Assembly: GCA_012839095.1 (NCBI GenBank)
Contig: DUOA01000089.1
Location: 1-55,333, forward strand
Origin: Clostridiales bacterium
GTDB taxonomy: Bacteria; Bacillota; Clostridia; Caldicoprobacterales; DTU083
Length of the DNA stretch: 55,333 bases
Direction of reading: 5' to 3'
In this document: positions 1 through 7,460 of the stretch, one piece after another
How positions within the stretch are numbered: position 1 is the first letter of the stretch
Layout of the letters: each line of letters begins with the position of its first letter
Made by a program: the position numbers and the translations under genes
Notes under the pieces: model-generated
Databases searched by the model: none
Told to the model about the DNA's origin: nothing
What the model saw: only the letters and a program-made list of their open reading frames with translations

Positions 1-75
1 CATAATAGTATCCTTAAATACAGGAAGCTTGTCAGTTGGCCGGACCTTTAATTAGTAAAGAAAGCAAAATAATTA

Positions 76-125
76 TTGACAAACGATAATTGTCTGCTAT
101 ACTTTAATTATCGTTAAACAATAAT
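76..125 (+). promoter_or_regulatory. Promoter and palindromic operator of the DUF2975 operon
   Basis: TTGACA (76-81) and TATACT (98-103) are separated by 16 bases, with TG one base before the -10, so this is a strong sigma-A-type promoter. A perfect 10-bp inverted repeat, AACGATAATT (82-91) and AATTATCGTT (106-115), brackets the -10 box. A third, slightly degenerate half-site AACAATAAT lies at 117-125 and forms a second imperfect palindrome with the middle one. The inferred ligand is the small HTH protein encoded two genes downstream. Confidence 0.75.
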
Positions 126-141
126 ATGGGGGAGAATAGTC

Positions 142-1110
142 ATGAAACGATCCCGCCTGCTTTTAGTACTCGCGTTTGAAGCCCTTATCTGTATAGCCTT
201 CAGCATATGGAGTGGAGGGCAGAAAGATTTACTCTTTTCTGTTATGGCCTTCCCATTTGTGCAGATTGGAGCAATCCTTCGCAAAATATCACTTTCCGGC
301 ACAACCGGCAATATTATTTCCATAGTACTGTATTCTGTTTTTTGTCTCCTGCCGTCAGTATATGTGATGATTCGGGTCAGGAGAAAGGCGGCCCGCAGGG
401 AAGACGGACTACTTCTTCTGTTAAGCATTGTTTTATTTGCAGTTATCTACATGATGATCAATCCGGCTGATATTACCAGGCATTTTGGCTCACCGGAGCT
501 GATTGATGTAAATAAAGCATTTTTGGGCCTGGTTATATATGGTATTATAGCCGGCTACCTTGTGCTGCGGGCCTTGTGGTTATTCTCCAATAGTGAAACC
601 GGATACATGCTCAGATATCTGAAAATTCTGCTGCGAATTGTCTGTATTGTTCTTGTATATGGAATTTTCGGAGTCGGATTAAAGTCATTATCGGGCAGTT
701 TCAAGGACTTTGCAGCTGCAAACACAGACAGCGGCCAGGCATTATACCTGAGCTATGTATTTATCATCCTGCAGCACCTTATAGATATCCTGCCTTATGC
801 CTTGAATATTGTCATAATATTCAGCGGTTTAAATCTTATAGACGAATTAATAATAGATCCTTACAGTATGAAGGTCACCCTTACAGCTCAAAAAACCGGT
901 GGAATATGCCGGATATCTGTAATAGTAATAATGCTTTCTCAGATTGCTCTTAACATCCTGCAGCTTATGCTGGGCGCTTATATTTGTTCCATTCATTACA
1001 CATTCAACGTTCCCCTGCTGTCAATTGCATTTATGCTGTCAGTCATGCTGCTGACCCGGTACTTTATACAGGGAAGAGAGCTCAAGCACGATGTGGACAG
1101 CATCATATAA
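142..1110 (+). CDS. DUF2975-family multi-spanning membrane protein
   Basis: This 322-residue protein is strongly hydrophobic, with about eight predicted membrane spans and short polar loops. Its end, with RYF-x2-GREL and then Asp-rich residues before a final II, matches the C-terminal signature of DUF2975 proteins. That family is typically encoded next to a small Cro/CI-type regulator, as here. Molecular function is unknown. The ATG at 142 follows a GGGGGAGAA ribosome binding site. The HTH gene starts 12 bases after the stop, so the two are co-transcribed. Regulation is probably through the palindrome that overlaps the promoter at 82-125. Confidence 0.7.
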   Translation: MKRSRLLLVLAFEALICIAFSIWSGGQKDLLFSVMAFPFVQIGAILRKISLSGTTGNIISIVLYSVFCLLPSVYVMIRVRRKAARREDGLLLLLSIVLFAVIYMMINPADITRHFGSPELIDVNKAFLGLVIYGIIAGYLVLRALWLFSNSETGYMLRYLKILLRIVCIVLVYGIFGVGLKSLSGSFKDFAAANTDSGQALYLSYVFIILQHLIDILPYALNIVIIFSGLNLIDELIIDPYSMKVTLTAQKTGGICRISVIVIMLSQIALNILQLMLGAYICSIHYTFNVPLLSIAFMLSVMLLTRYFIQGRELKHDVDSII

Positions 1111-1122
1111 AGGATGAGAAAA

Positions 1123-1350
1123 ATGGCCATACGGGTATATCTGGATGAAGTACTGAAACAGCGGGGTATGACCTCAAAGGAACTTTGCGCCTTGATAGGA
1201 ATCACAGAAGCCAATCTGTCGATTCTACGGAGCGGCAAAGCTAAAGGTGTTCGCTTCTCTACCATCAACAAGATTTGTTACTACCTTGACTGTGATGTGG
1301 GCGATTTATTGAAATTTGACGGGAACCTGGAGGGGACAGAGGATGTATAA
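1123..1350 (+). CDS. Small Cro/CI-family HTH transcriptional regulator (YozG-like)
   Basis: The 75-residue protein is a single helix-turn-helix domain. It begins with a segment predicting conditional binding (IRVYLDEVLKQRGM), then has the SKELCALIGITEANLSILR helix-turn-helix core and the closing motif CYYLDCDVGDLL, all typical of the short Cro/CI proteins paired with DUF2975 genes. I chose ATG 1123 rather than the in-frame ATG 1114 because the AAAGGA at 1109-1114 is correctly spaced only for 1123. It overlaps the following lipoprotein gene by 8 bases, implying translational coupling. It is the best candidate for binding the operator at 82-125 and for autoregulation. Confidence 0.75.
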   Translation: MAIRVYLDEVLKQRGMTSKELCALIGITEANLSILRSGKAKGVRFSTINKICYYLDCDVGDLLKFDGNLEGTEDV

Positions 1351-2293
1351 AAGACTAATATCCATGCTTTATGCTGTAATTATGCTGCTTTTACTGTGCA
1401 GCTGCCAGCTAGCCCGGGAGGATGGCGATGCAGGCCAGGCTGCTGACAGGCTGATAGGGGTATACATCACAAAAGAATATCTTGATCTGTTTGATATGGA
1501 GGGATATTTGGATGATAATATTTCTTCCATAATGAAATCAAACGGACATACTATCCAAATAGAGGATGATGCACCTTATCAACAGCGAATATTTGCCAAG
1601 CTTGAATCTGAAACCCACATCGACGAAGAGACCGGAGAAAAATATGAGACAAAGATGTATGTATTTGACGATTTGGATGGCATTTCGTTTTTTGCACCCA
1701 GGATCACTGAGCCGGATGGAAGCAATTATATCGCCATTGGCGGAAGTAATGTAATTTGTGATGCACATCACACTGTTGGTACTGATTCATCACTGGAGGG
1801 AACTGTCTATATTGAGCCTGGAAGGCTGAATACGATTTATGTCAATCCAGTCTATCAGGGCGGAGACGGCAGGGTTTATCTCAGATCCGGCCAGGGCTTC
1901 AGCTTTTCCGGAATCCAGTCGGAGGGGATATTTTTCACACAGACCATGGAAGAAAAACATACTGTAACCGAAAACGGCGAAATACAGGAAGAGAGCTTCA
2001 AAGTTATACTGAATGTAGCACTTAAGTATTCTCCGGACAGCGTAACCGTCGTCCAATTGGATACACACAGCATACCGATTTCAAGGGAGAAGTATCTTCC
2101 CGCTGAACTTCCTGGAAGTTTGGCCATTCACCCGGAAACTGCGTATGTTATTGTGGAAACACGGTCAAAATCCCCGTCCGGCGATACAGTCAGCCGGGAA
2201 CTGTTTGAAGCGGGCGATGAATATTTCACCGGCTTCCATATCAGGGAAGATGGTTTTTTCGAGCCGGTACCTGTGAGTCTCCTTTGGGAATAG
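1343..2293 (+). CDS. Hypothetical lipoprotein in the DUF2975 operon
   Basis: The 316-residue product starts with a lipoprotein signal: positive residues, a leucine-rich core and LCSC ending in the likely lipidated cysteine near residue 22. The rest is soluble, acidic and not recognised as a named family. ATG 1343 is preferred over the upstream ATG 1316 because GGAGGGG lies about 9 bases before it and because it makes the lipobox fall at the right distance. The gene overlaps the HTH gene by 8 bases. Co-expression with a membrane protein and a regulator suggests an envelope-associated role, but no function can be assigned. Confidence 0.65.
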   Translation: MYKRLISMLYAVIMLLLLCSCQLAREDGDAGQAADRLIGVYITKEYLDLFDMEGYLDDNISSIMKSNGHTIQIEDDAPYQQRIFAKLESETHIDEETGEKYETKMYVFDDLDGISFFAPRITEPDGSNYIAIGGSNVICDAHHTVGTDSSLEGTVYIEPGRLNTIYVNPVYQGGDGRVYLRSGQGFSFSGIQSEGIFFTQTMEEKHTVTENGEIQEESFKVILNVALKYSPDSVTVVQLDTHSIPISREKYLPAELPGSLAIHPETAYVIVETRSKSPSGDTVSRELFEAGDEYFTGFHIREDGFFEPVPVSLLWE

Positions 2294-2412
2294 AAGAGCC
2301 CAAAGATGCCATTCTCCCATATCCATGCCTATTATACTAATGTAAGAGCAGACAAATCCGCTTTATTGTCATACAGAATATCTCCTATATATATTAAACC
2401 TAAGGTAATATG

Positions 2413-2421
2413 TGCTATAAT
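2413..2421 (+). promoter_or_regulatory. Extended -10 promoter candidate before the DsrE-like gene
   Basis: TGCTATAAT at 2413-2421 is a perfect extended -10 element. No good -35 box lies 17 bases upstream. It sits about 50 bases before the ATG at 2475. Confidence 0.4.
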
Positions 2422-2474
2422 TATTTATAGGTTTTTACAATTTCAGGATTAGAATAAAGGAAAGGGGCTTGACA

Positions 2475-2813
2475 ATGGAGAAGATTCTGTATTACGGCAT
2501 GACCGGGGAAAAAATGTGTTTTCAGCACATTCTTATGAATGCACTGGATTTGCATTCCACAGGCGCAGAAGTGAAGATTATTTTTGAAGGGGCGTCAGTG
2601 AAACTTGTGCCGCAGTTTGAAGAGGAAAATAATCCTCTGTATAGAAGAGCCAGGAATACCGGGCTTATAGCAGGTGTATGCCTTGCCTGTTCAAAGGTAC
2701 TTGGGGTATATGAGCAGAATGTCAAATCAGGTCTGACCATGCTGGATGATATGTCGGGCCACGCTGGAATGAAAAACTACATTAATGACGGATACAAGGT
2801 TATAAGCATGTAG
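2475..2813 (+). CDS. DsrE/DsrF-like small soluble protein
   Basis: This 112-residue protein resembles the DsrE/DsrF/TusD fold: an N-terminal beta strand, the segment AEVKIIFEGASVKLV, a cysteine-containing stretch GLIAGVCLACSKVLGV near the middle and a C-terminal GYKVISM. Family members handle persulfide sulfur or have unknown cytoplasmic roles. Here the two cysteines of CLAC could be redox active, but no sulfur-relay partners are nearby. An upstream TTG at 2469 is in frame; ATG 2475 is preferred because AAAGGGG at 2461-2467 is spaced for it. It appears monocistronic, between an extended -10 promoter and the araA leader. Confidence 0.5.
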   Translation: MEKILYYGMTGEKMCFQHILMNALDLHSTGAEVKIIFEGASVKLVPQFEEENNPLYRRARNTGLIAGVCLACSKVLGVYEQNVKSGLTMLDDMSGHAGMKNYINDGYKVISM

Positions 2814-2902
2814 AGTATTATGATTATCCTTATGTTTCCTGACATGACTTGCCTGTTTACTTGAATTGTATCGTATTTTAATATTGAAAGGAGTAATCAA
2901 AG

Positions 2903-4372
2903 ATGAAAAACTATGAATTCTGGTTTGTGGTTGGTTCCCAGTTTCTGTATGGTTCGGAAGTATTGGAAACAGTTGCGGCACGTGCTGCCGAGATGGCAGA
3001 CAGGATGAATGCCGGAGGAAATCTGCCCTGTAAAATGATATATAAGGTTACTGTCAAAACAAGCGAGGAGATTCTGAACGTCATCCGGGAAGCCAACTAT
3101 GACAACAGGTGCGCCGGTATTATCACATGGTGTCATACCTTCTCTCCCAGCAAGATGTGGCTTAACGGACTGACCTTCCTGCAAAAACCCTATTGTCACC
3201 TTGCTACCCAATACAATGTGGAGATTCCCGATGAAGAAATTGACATGGATTTCATGAATCTGAATCAGGCAGCCCACGGCGACAGAGAGCATGGATTTAT
3301 TGCCGCCCGTCTGCGCATGCCCCGCAAGGTGATTGCCGGACACTGGCAGGATAACGCTTTCCAAAAACGTTTGGGTGATTGGATGCGTGCCGCTGTCGGG
3401 GTTGCAGTCAGCCGAAATTTGAAAGTCATGAGATTTGGCGACAATATGCGTGAAGTCGCAGTTACTGAAGGTGATAAGGTTGAAGCCCAGAGAAAGCTGG
3501 GCTGGCAGGTAAATACCTGGCCGGTTGGCACTTTGGTTGAATACATGAATGCAGTGACCGAAGATGAAATAGACGCTCTGATGAATACATATGAGACAGA
3601 ATATGAGTTGGAAACAAGCGATATTGAAGCCGTCCGCTATCAGGCGCGTGCGGAAACAGGAATTAAGAGGATGATGGATGAAGAAGGCTGCAAGGCATTC
3701 AGCAATACCTTTCAGGATCTCTACGGTATGAGACAACTGCCCGGTCTTGCCACCCAGCATCTTATGGCACAGGGCTATGGATACGGAGGAGAAGGCGATT
3801 GGAAGGTCAGTGCCATGACAGCCGTTATAAAGGCCATGAGCCAGGGTCTGACCGGCGGAACCTCCTTCATGGAAGATTATACCTATCATCTTGAGGCGGG
3901 CAATGAATACAGCCTTGGAGCCCATATGCTGGAGGTATGCCCGTCCATAGCAGCATCCAAACCTTCAATACAGGTACACCATCTTGGAATCGGCGATCGG
4001 GAAGCTCCTGCCAGACTGGTCTTTGAAGGGCGGGCAGGAAAAGCGGTGGTTGTCAGTCTGGTGGATATGGGCGGCAGACTGCGTTTAATCTGTCAGGATA
4101 TCGAGTGCATTGAGCCCACAATGAAAATGCCGAACCTGCCGGTTGCACGGGTGATGTGGAAGCCGAAGCCAAATCTTATTACAGGCATAGAATGCTGGAT
4201 ACAGGCAGGCGGTGCGCATCATACGGTATTATCCTATGATGTTACTGCGGAACAAATGCGGGACTGGGCCAGGATGATGGATATAGAATTTGTTCATATT
4301 AATGAAGATACCACACCGGAAAAACTGGAAGAAGAATTATTCCTGAAGGATCTTGCCTGGAAACTGAAATGA
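2903..4372 (+). CDS. araA: L-arabinose isomerase
   Basis: AraA interconverts L-arabinose and L-ribulose in the cytoplasm, using a divalent metal such as Mn2+. The 489 residues match the usual length. Visible family landmarks are the N-terminal FWFVVGSQFLYG, WCHTFSPSKMW near residue 76, the GEGDWK active-site glutamate near residue 297, the second glutamate in TSFMEDYTYH near 325, and histidines in GAHMLEV near 342 and GGAHHTV near 440. AAAGGAG is correctly spaced before ATG 2903. araD begins 10 bases after the stop. No araB kinase, transporter or AraR regulator is in the window, so the pathway must be completed elsewhere. Confidence 0.97.
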   Translation: MKNYEFWFVVGSQFLYGSEVLETVAARAAEMADRMNAGGNLPCKMIYKVTVKTSEEILNVIREANYDNRCAGIITWCHTFSPSKMWLNGLTFLQKPYCHLATQYNVEIPDEEIDMDFMNLNQAAHGDREHGFIAARLRMPRKVIAGHWQDNAFQKRLGDWMRAAVGVAVSRNLKVMRFGDNMREVAVTEGDKVEAQRKLGWQVNTWPVGTLVEYMNAVTEDEIDALMNTYETEYELETSDIEAVRYQARAETGIKRMMDEEGCKAFSNTFQDLYGMRQLPGLATQHLMAQGYGYGGEGDWKVSAMTAVIKAMSQGLTGGTSFMEDYTYHLEAGNEYSLGAHMLEVCPSIAASKPSIQVHHLGIGDREAPARLVFEGRAGKAVVVSLVDMGGRLRLICQDIECIEPTMKMPNLPVARVMWKPKPNLITGIECWIQAGGAHHTVLSYDVTAEQMRDWARMMDIEFVHINEDTTPEKLEEELFLKDLAWKLK

Positions 4373-4381
4373 GGTGGAAAT

Positions 4382-5068
4382 GTGCTTGATGATTTAAAAA
4401 AACAGGTTTGCGATGCAAATTTGCTCCTTCCCAGGAACGGACTGGTTACATTTACATGGGGCAATGTTTCAGCCATTCATCGCGAAAGCGGCTGTGTGGT
4501 TATCAAACCGTCCGGCGTCCCCTATGAAGGAATGACTGCCAATGATATGGTAGTTGTTGATCTGGATGGGAATGTTCTGGACGGAGATCTGAAACCCTCT
4601 TCCGATACACCTACTCATCTTGAACTTTACCGGGCTTTTCCGGATATAGGAGGTATTGTCCATACCCATTCCCGCTGGGCAACTATTTTCGCACAGGCCG
4701 GCAGGGGTATTTCTGCCATGGGTACCACTCATGGAGATTACTTCTACGGGGAAATCCCCTGTACCCGGCCGATGACACCGGAAGAAATCAGCGGTGCATA
4801 TGAAAAGGAAACCGGGCTGGTGATAGTGGAAACCTTCAGCGAGACTGACCCTCTTGCCGTACCTGCGGTTCTTGTATACAGCCATGGTCCTTTCGCCTGG
4901 GGCAGAGACGCTATGGATGCGGTCCACAATGCAGTAGTCCTTGAGGAAGTGGCTTTCATGAACTGGCATGCCTTAATGCTGAACCCGGAAAAGGGCCCAA
5001 TGCAGCAGGAGCTTCTTGACAGACACTACCTTCGCAAGCATGGCAAAAATGCCTACTACGGACAGTAA
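4382..5068 (+). CDS. araD: L-ribulose-5-phosphate 4-epimerase
   Basis: AraD converts L-ribulose 5-phosphate to D-xylulose 5-phosphate, feeding the pentose phosphate pathway by a retro-aldol mechanism. The 228-residue protein carries the class II aldolase/adducin fold. Zinc ligands are the paired histidines of IVHTHSRWA near residue 95 and the histidine of VYSHGPF near residue 165; GNVSAIHRE and IKPSGVPYE form the substrate phosphate region. Translation starts at GTG 4382 with GAGGTGG at 4371-4377. The overlapping ATG at 4380 runs into a stop after five codons and is rejected. It is co-transcribed with araA and ends before a strong terminator. Confidence 0.96.
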   Translation: MLDDLKKQVCDANLLLPRNGLVTFTWGNVSAIHRESGCVVIKPSGVPYEGMTANDMVVVDLDGNVLDGDLKPSSDTPTHLELYRAFPDIGGIVHTHSRWATIFAQAGRGISAMGTTHGDYFYGEIPCTRPMTPEEISGAYEKETGLVIVETFSETDPLAVPAVLVYSHGPFAWGRDAMDAVHNAVVLEEVAFMNWHALMLNPEKGPMQQELLDRHYLRKHGKNAYYGQ

Positions 5069-5112
5069 AAGGTCTTGTATGAAAGTAATAAATACATGAA
5101 GTGTTAATTAAT

Positions 5113-5152
5113 AAGCCTCTGAACCCATTAAAGGATTCAGAGGCTTGCTTTT
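5113..5152 (+). terminator. Rho-independent terminator after araD
   Basis: AAGCCTCTGAA (5113-5123) pairs perfectly over 11 bp with TTCAGAGGCTT (5136-5146), followed by the T-rich GCTTTTGCC. It ends the araAD transcript. Confidence 0.85.
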
Positions 5153-5191
5153 GCCTTTCCGGCTTGTTATCGTTTAAAGTTGTTCACTTTT

Positions 5192-6412
5192 TTAGTCTTC
5201 CGTTACTTCTGCGGGAGCATCTTCTTTGGCTTCTTTGTTTTCCAGTTTATGCAGGACATTCCCGGCAAATTCCCGTCCGCCGAGTCCAAAGGCAATAGCA
5301 AAGGCAGCCGCAGCTGCACCCAGGATTATAATAAATGCGGAATTAACAATAGAGGTAGCAATTCCAAGCTGATTCAGGGTCATAAATACTGCCAGGGCAA
5401 TAATTGCTGTTTTTGCTGCATATGCCTGCAGTTTTGAATCCGTAAACTTTTTCAGAATCGCGCTCTCCACCCATGAGGCAGCAAACAGTGCGACACCCAT
5501 TATAATGATGGCGCTGACAGCCAATGGCAGATAGGCAATAATTGCTTCACCTGCAAACTGCAGGACTTCCAGCTTAAGAACATTAATAGCTTCCACAACA
5601 AAAAGGAGTACAAGGATATACCGAACAATCTCACCTATTGTTTTGGAGAGTAAAAAGCCCTTCAGTTTGCCTTTATCGACCGGCATTGCCTTCTGAAGCA
5701 GTGTATCAGTACCCACTCCGGACAGAATTTCTGCAAGCAAACTGCCGGCAATTCTGGCAATAAATGCACCTATGATGACAATGGCAATGGCAGAGAAGAT
5801 ATTGGGCAGGAAGGAAATAATCTTGTCCAGCATGGAAATGGCCGGTTGGGAAATAGCCGATATGTTAAGTACCTGCAGGGCTGCGACAATGACCGGAATT
5901 AGAATCAGTACATATACAAGATAAGAGAGTACTGAGGAAACTGAAGTGCTTTCCGTGGAAATACCTGCTTTTTCCTGAATTTTGTCCACATGTAAACGCT
6001 TTAATACCGGGGTGACCAGCTGTCTGACCAGTCTGGCGATAAACAAGCCGGCTACCAGAATGACGATGGCTGCCAGAATATTGGGTATGTAGCCCAGGAA
6101 CTGGGAGACCAGGGAAGTAATCGGTGCAGATACATTATGCATACCCAGCTTATCCAGTACTCCGGGAAGAAACAGGAGGAAAACTACCAGAAATACCAGC
6201 TTGCCGATAAACTCCACCGAGCTGCCTGTCGTTTCGTCTGCAATTCCAATTTTGTCGGTATACTTCTGTGCGTTCACCTTTTCCAAGATCTTAGTGACAA
6301 CTCGCTTTGCCAGGGCAGCAAGGGCCAAAGCTAGAATCAGCAGCAGTACTGCTGAAATGACGGATGGCAGTGACTCGAAGAATGAAACCCATAATGATTG
6401 CAAATAAGCCAT
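5192..6412 (-). CDS. Mechanosensitive ion channel family protein with repeated TM-helix domains
   Basis: The 406-residue protein contains repeated hydrophobic units of the conserved TM-helix type found in small-conductance mechanosensitive channel relatives. Clear repeats include FLGYIPNILAAIVILVAGLFIARLVR near residue 105 and FLPNIFSAIAIVIIGAFIARIAG near 210, with a related YLPLAVSAIIIMG unit near 295. The last membrane segment is an alanine/glycine-rich helix followed by FGLGGREFAGN, which resembles the MscS pore-lining helix region. It ends with a short acidic tail and lacks the large MscS cytoplasmic beta domain. GTGAGG precedes the ATG on the minus strand. It is monocistronic and probably relieves osmotic stress, though gating is inferred. 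Confidence 0.75.
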   Translation of the reverse strand: MAYLQSLWVSFFESLPSVISAVLLLILALALAALAKRVVTKILEKVNAQKYTDKIGIADETTGSSVEFIGKLVFLVVFLLFLPGVLDKLGMHNVSAPITSLVSQFLGYIPNILAAIVILVAGLFIARLVRQLVTPVLKRLHVDKIQEKAGISTESTSVSSVLSYLVYVLILIPVIVAALQVLNISAISQPAISMLDKIISFLPNIFSAIAIVIIGAFIARIAGSLLAEILSGVGTDTLLQKAMPVDKGKLKGFLLSKTIGEIVRYILVLLFVVEAINVLKLEVLQFAGEAIIAYLPLAVSAIIIMGVALFAASWVESAILKKFTDSKLQAYAAKTAIIALAVFMTLNQLGIATSIVNSAFIIILGAAAAAFAIAFGLGGREFAGNVLHKLENKEAKEDAPAEVTED

Positions 6413-6550
6413 ACGATAACCTCACTTTCTTTAAAATTTTTCGTTCCTGTTATCGGGCAGGGTGCATAGTAAAAATGTCTTTTAAGATTTTAAAAGTATG
6501 CTCATAATATAAATAAGCGGGTCCAACACAATTGAAACGGAAAAATAGAT

Positions 6551-6590
6551 AAACCGAACATTTATTATATAACAGCTGAAAATGTTCGGC
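6551..6590 (+). promoter_or_regulatory. Paired PurBoxes (PurR-type operator) upstream of purE
   Basis: CCGAACATTT (6554-6563) and AAATGTTCGG (6580-6589) form a perfect 10-bp inverted repeat separated by 16 bases, immediately upstream of the purE -35. Each arm matches the Bacillus PurR PurBox consensus AWWWCCGAACWWT, and the opposed arrangement with this spacing is the known PurR operator geometry. It implies a PRPP-responsive PurR homologue acting here. A role on the divergent channel gene is possible but not indicated. Confidence 0.75.
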
Positions 6591-6596
6591 AAAATA

Positions 6597-6625
6597 TTGA
6601 CAAACCAAGTTGTTTTTGGTATAGT
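6597..6625 (+). promoter_or_regulatory. Promoter of the purine operon
   Basis: TTGACA (6597-6602), a 17-base spacer and TATAGT (6620-6625). Transcription would begin just before the riboswitch aptamer at about 6637. Confidence 0.85.
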
Positions 6626-6636
6626 ACTTATATAAA

Positions 6637-6710
6637 ATACTCATATAATCCTGATAATTGGTTTGGGAGTTTCTACTGGGCGGCCGTAAACTGCCTGACT
6701 ATGAGTGGAT
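6637..6710 (+). ncRNA. Purine (guanine-type) riboswitch aptamer
   Basis: The segment has the conserved purine-aptamer core: P1 arms ACTCATA (6639-6645) and TATGAGT (6700-6706), TATAATCCTGATAAT on the 5' side, GGTTTGGGAGTTTCTAC in the middle and CCGTAAACTGCC before the 3' junction. The specificity position in GACTATGAGT is C, which recognises guanine or hypoxanthine rather than adenine. It lies between the purine promoter and purE and should act with the terminator at 6811-6847. Confidence 0.92.
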
Positions 6711-6810
6711 ATTGCTGCTGTCTTAGTTTACCGGCACTGCTGCGGACCATGTTTTCGATGGTAATAGCCCGATCGCCGTAGTAGTGATTGGTTTTCTGTG
6801 TAAAAGAGAA

Positions 6811-6847
6811 GCGCATGATTCACACCTGGTCGAATCATGGGCTTTTT
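6811..6847 (+). terminator. Riboswitch expression-platform terminator
   Basis: GCGCATGATTC (6811-6821) pairs with GAATCATGGGC (6832-6842) with one G-G mismatch, followed by TTTTT (6843-6847). It stands 100 bases downstream of the guanine aptamer and 80 bases before purE, so it is the likely off-state terminator. The competing antiterminator is not obvious by eye. Confidence 0.8.
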
Positions 6848-6928
6848 GTAATTTTGGAGTTATTTGCAGTCTGTTCATTACCCACCTGTCTCCACTCAAT
6901 CGTATCTGCATGGAATGGAGGTTATTGC

Positions 6929-7435
6929 ATGTCTGACAAGTTAAAGGCTGCCCTTGTTATGGGCAGTGATTCTGATTTTCCTGTTCTTAAAAGAAGTATC
7001 CGGCTGTTAAAGGCGTTTGGTGTCGAAACAGAAGTACATGTGATTTCAGCACACCGTACACCTTACCAGGCGGAGGAGTTTGCAAGTAAAGCTGAATCCG
7101 CCGGTATAGGCGTCATTATTGCTGCCGCAGGCAAAGCAGCCCACCTGGCAGGGGTTATCGCCTCTTATACAATACTGCCGGTAATTGGTCTGCCCGTAAA
7201 GTCCTCTACTATGGACGGGCTTGATTCCCTCCTGTCCATGGTACAGATGCCAAAAGGCATTCCGGTTGCCACTGTGGCTATTGACGGGGCTGAGAATGCT
7301 GCACTTTTGGCGGTACAGATCCTTTCACTCAGTTGCAAGGAACTGAAAGAAAAACTGAGGGAGTACAGAATGGACATGGCAGAAGAGGTAGTAGAAAAGG
7401 ACAGGCTGATAAGGGAAGAAGCGGAAAAACTATGA
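6929..7435 (+). CDS. purE: 5-(carboxyamino)imidazole ribonucleotide mutase (PurE, class I)
   Basis: PurE moves the carboxylate of N5-CAIR to carbon 4, giving CAIR in de novo purine synthesis. The 168-residue protein has the class I motifs MGSDSDFPVLK near residue 11, SAHRTP near 38 with the catalytic histidine, AAHLAGVIAS near 71 and GLDSLLSMVQMP near 95. I chose ATG 6929 because TGGAGG at 6916-6921 is ideally spaced; the open frame extends upstream through the riboswitch terminator but that part is not coding. No PurK is in the window, so the carboxylase must be elsewhere. It overlaps the ancestral-looking purF ATG at 7432 by an ATGA junction. Confidence 0.95.
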   Translation: MSDKLKAALVMGSDSDFPVLKRSIRLLKAFGVETEVHVISAHRTPYQAEEFASKAESAGIGVIIAAAGKAAHLAGVIASYTILPVIGLPVKSSTMDGLDSLLSMVQMPKGIPVATVAIDGAENAALLAVQILSLSCKELKEKLREYRMDMAEEVVEKDRLIREEAEKL

Positions 7436-7460
7436 ACCTGAGAGAAACGAGGAATGAGCT

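Noticed and set aside
2897-3925. 342-codon minus-strand frame opposite araA
   Set aside because: Its coding is explained by the strongly matched AraA on the plus strand; it has no ribosome site or family features.
6788-6928. In-frame 47-codon extension of purE
   Set aside because: It spans the riboswitch terminator, and TGGAGG supports ATG 6929.
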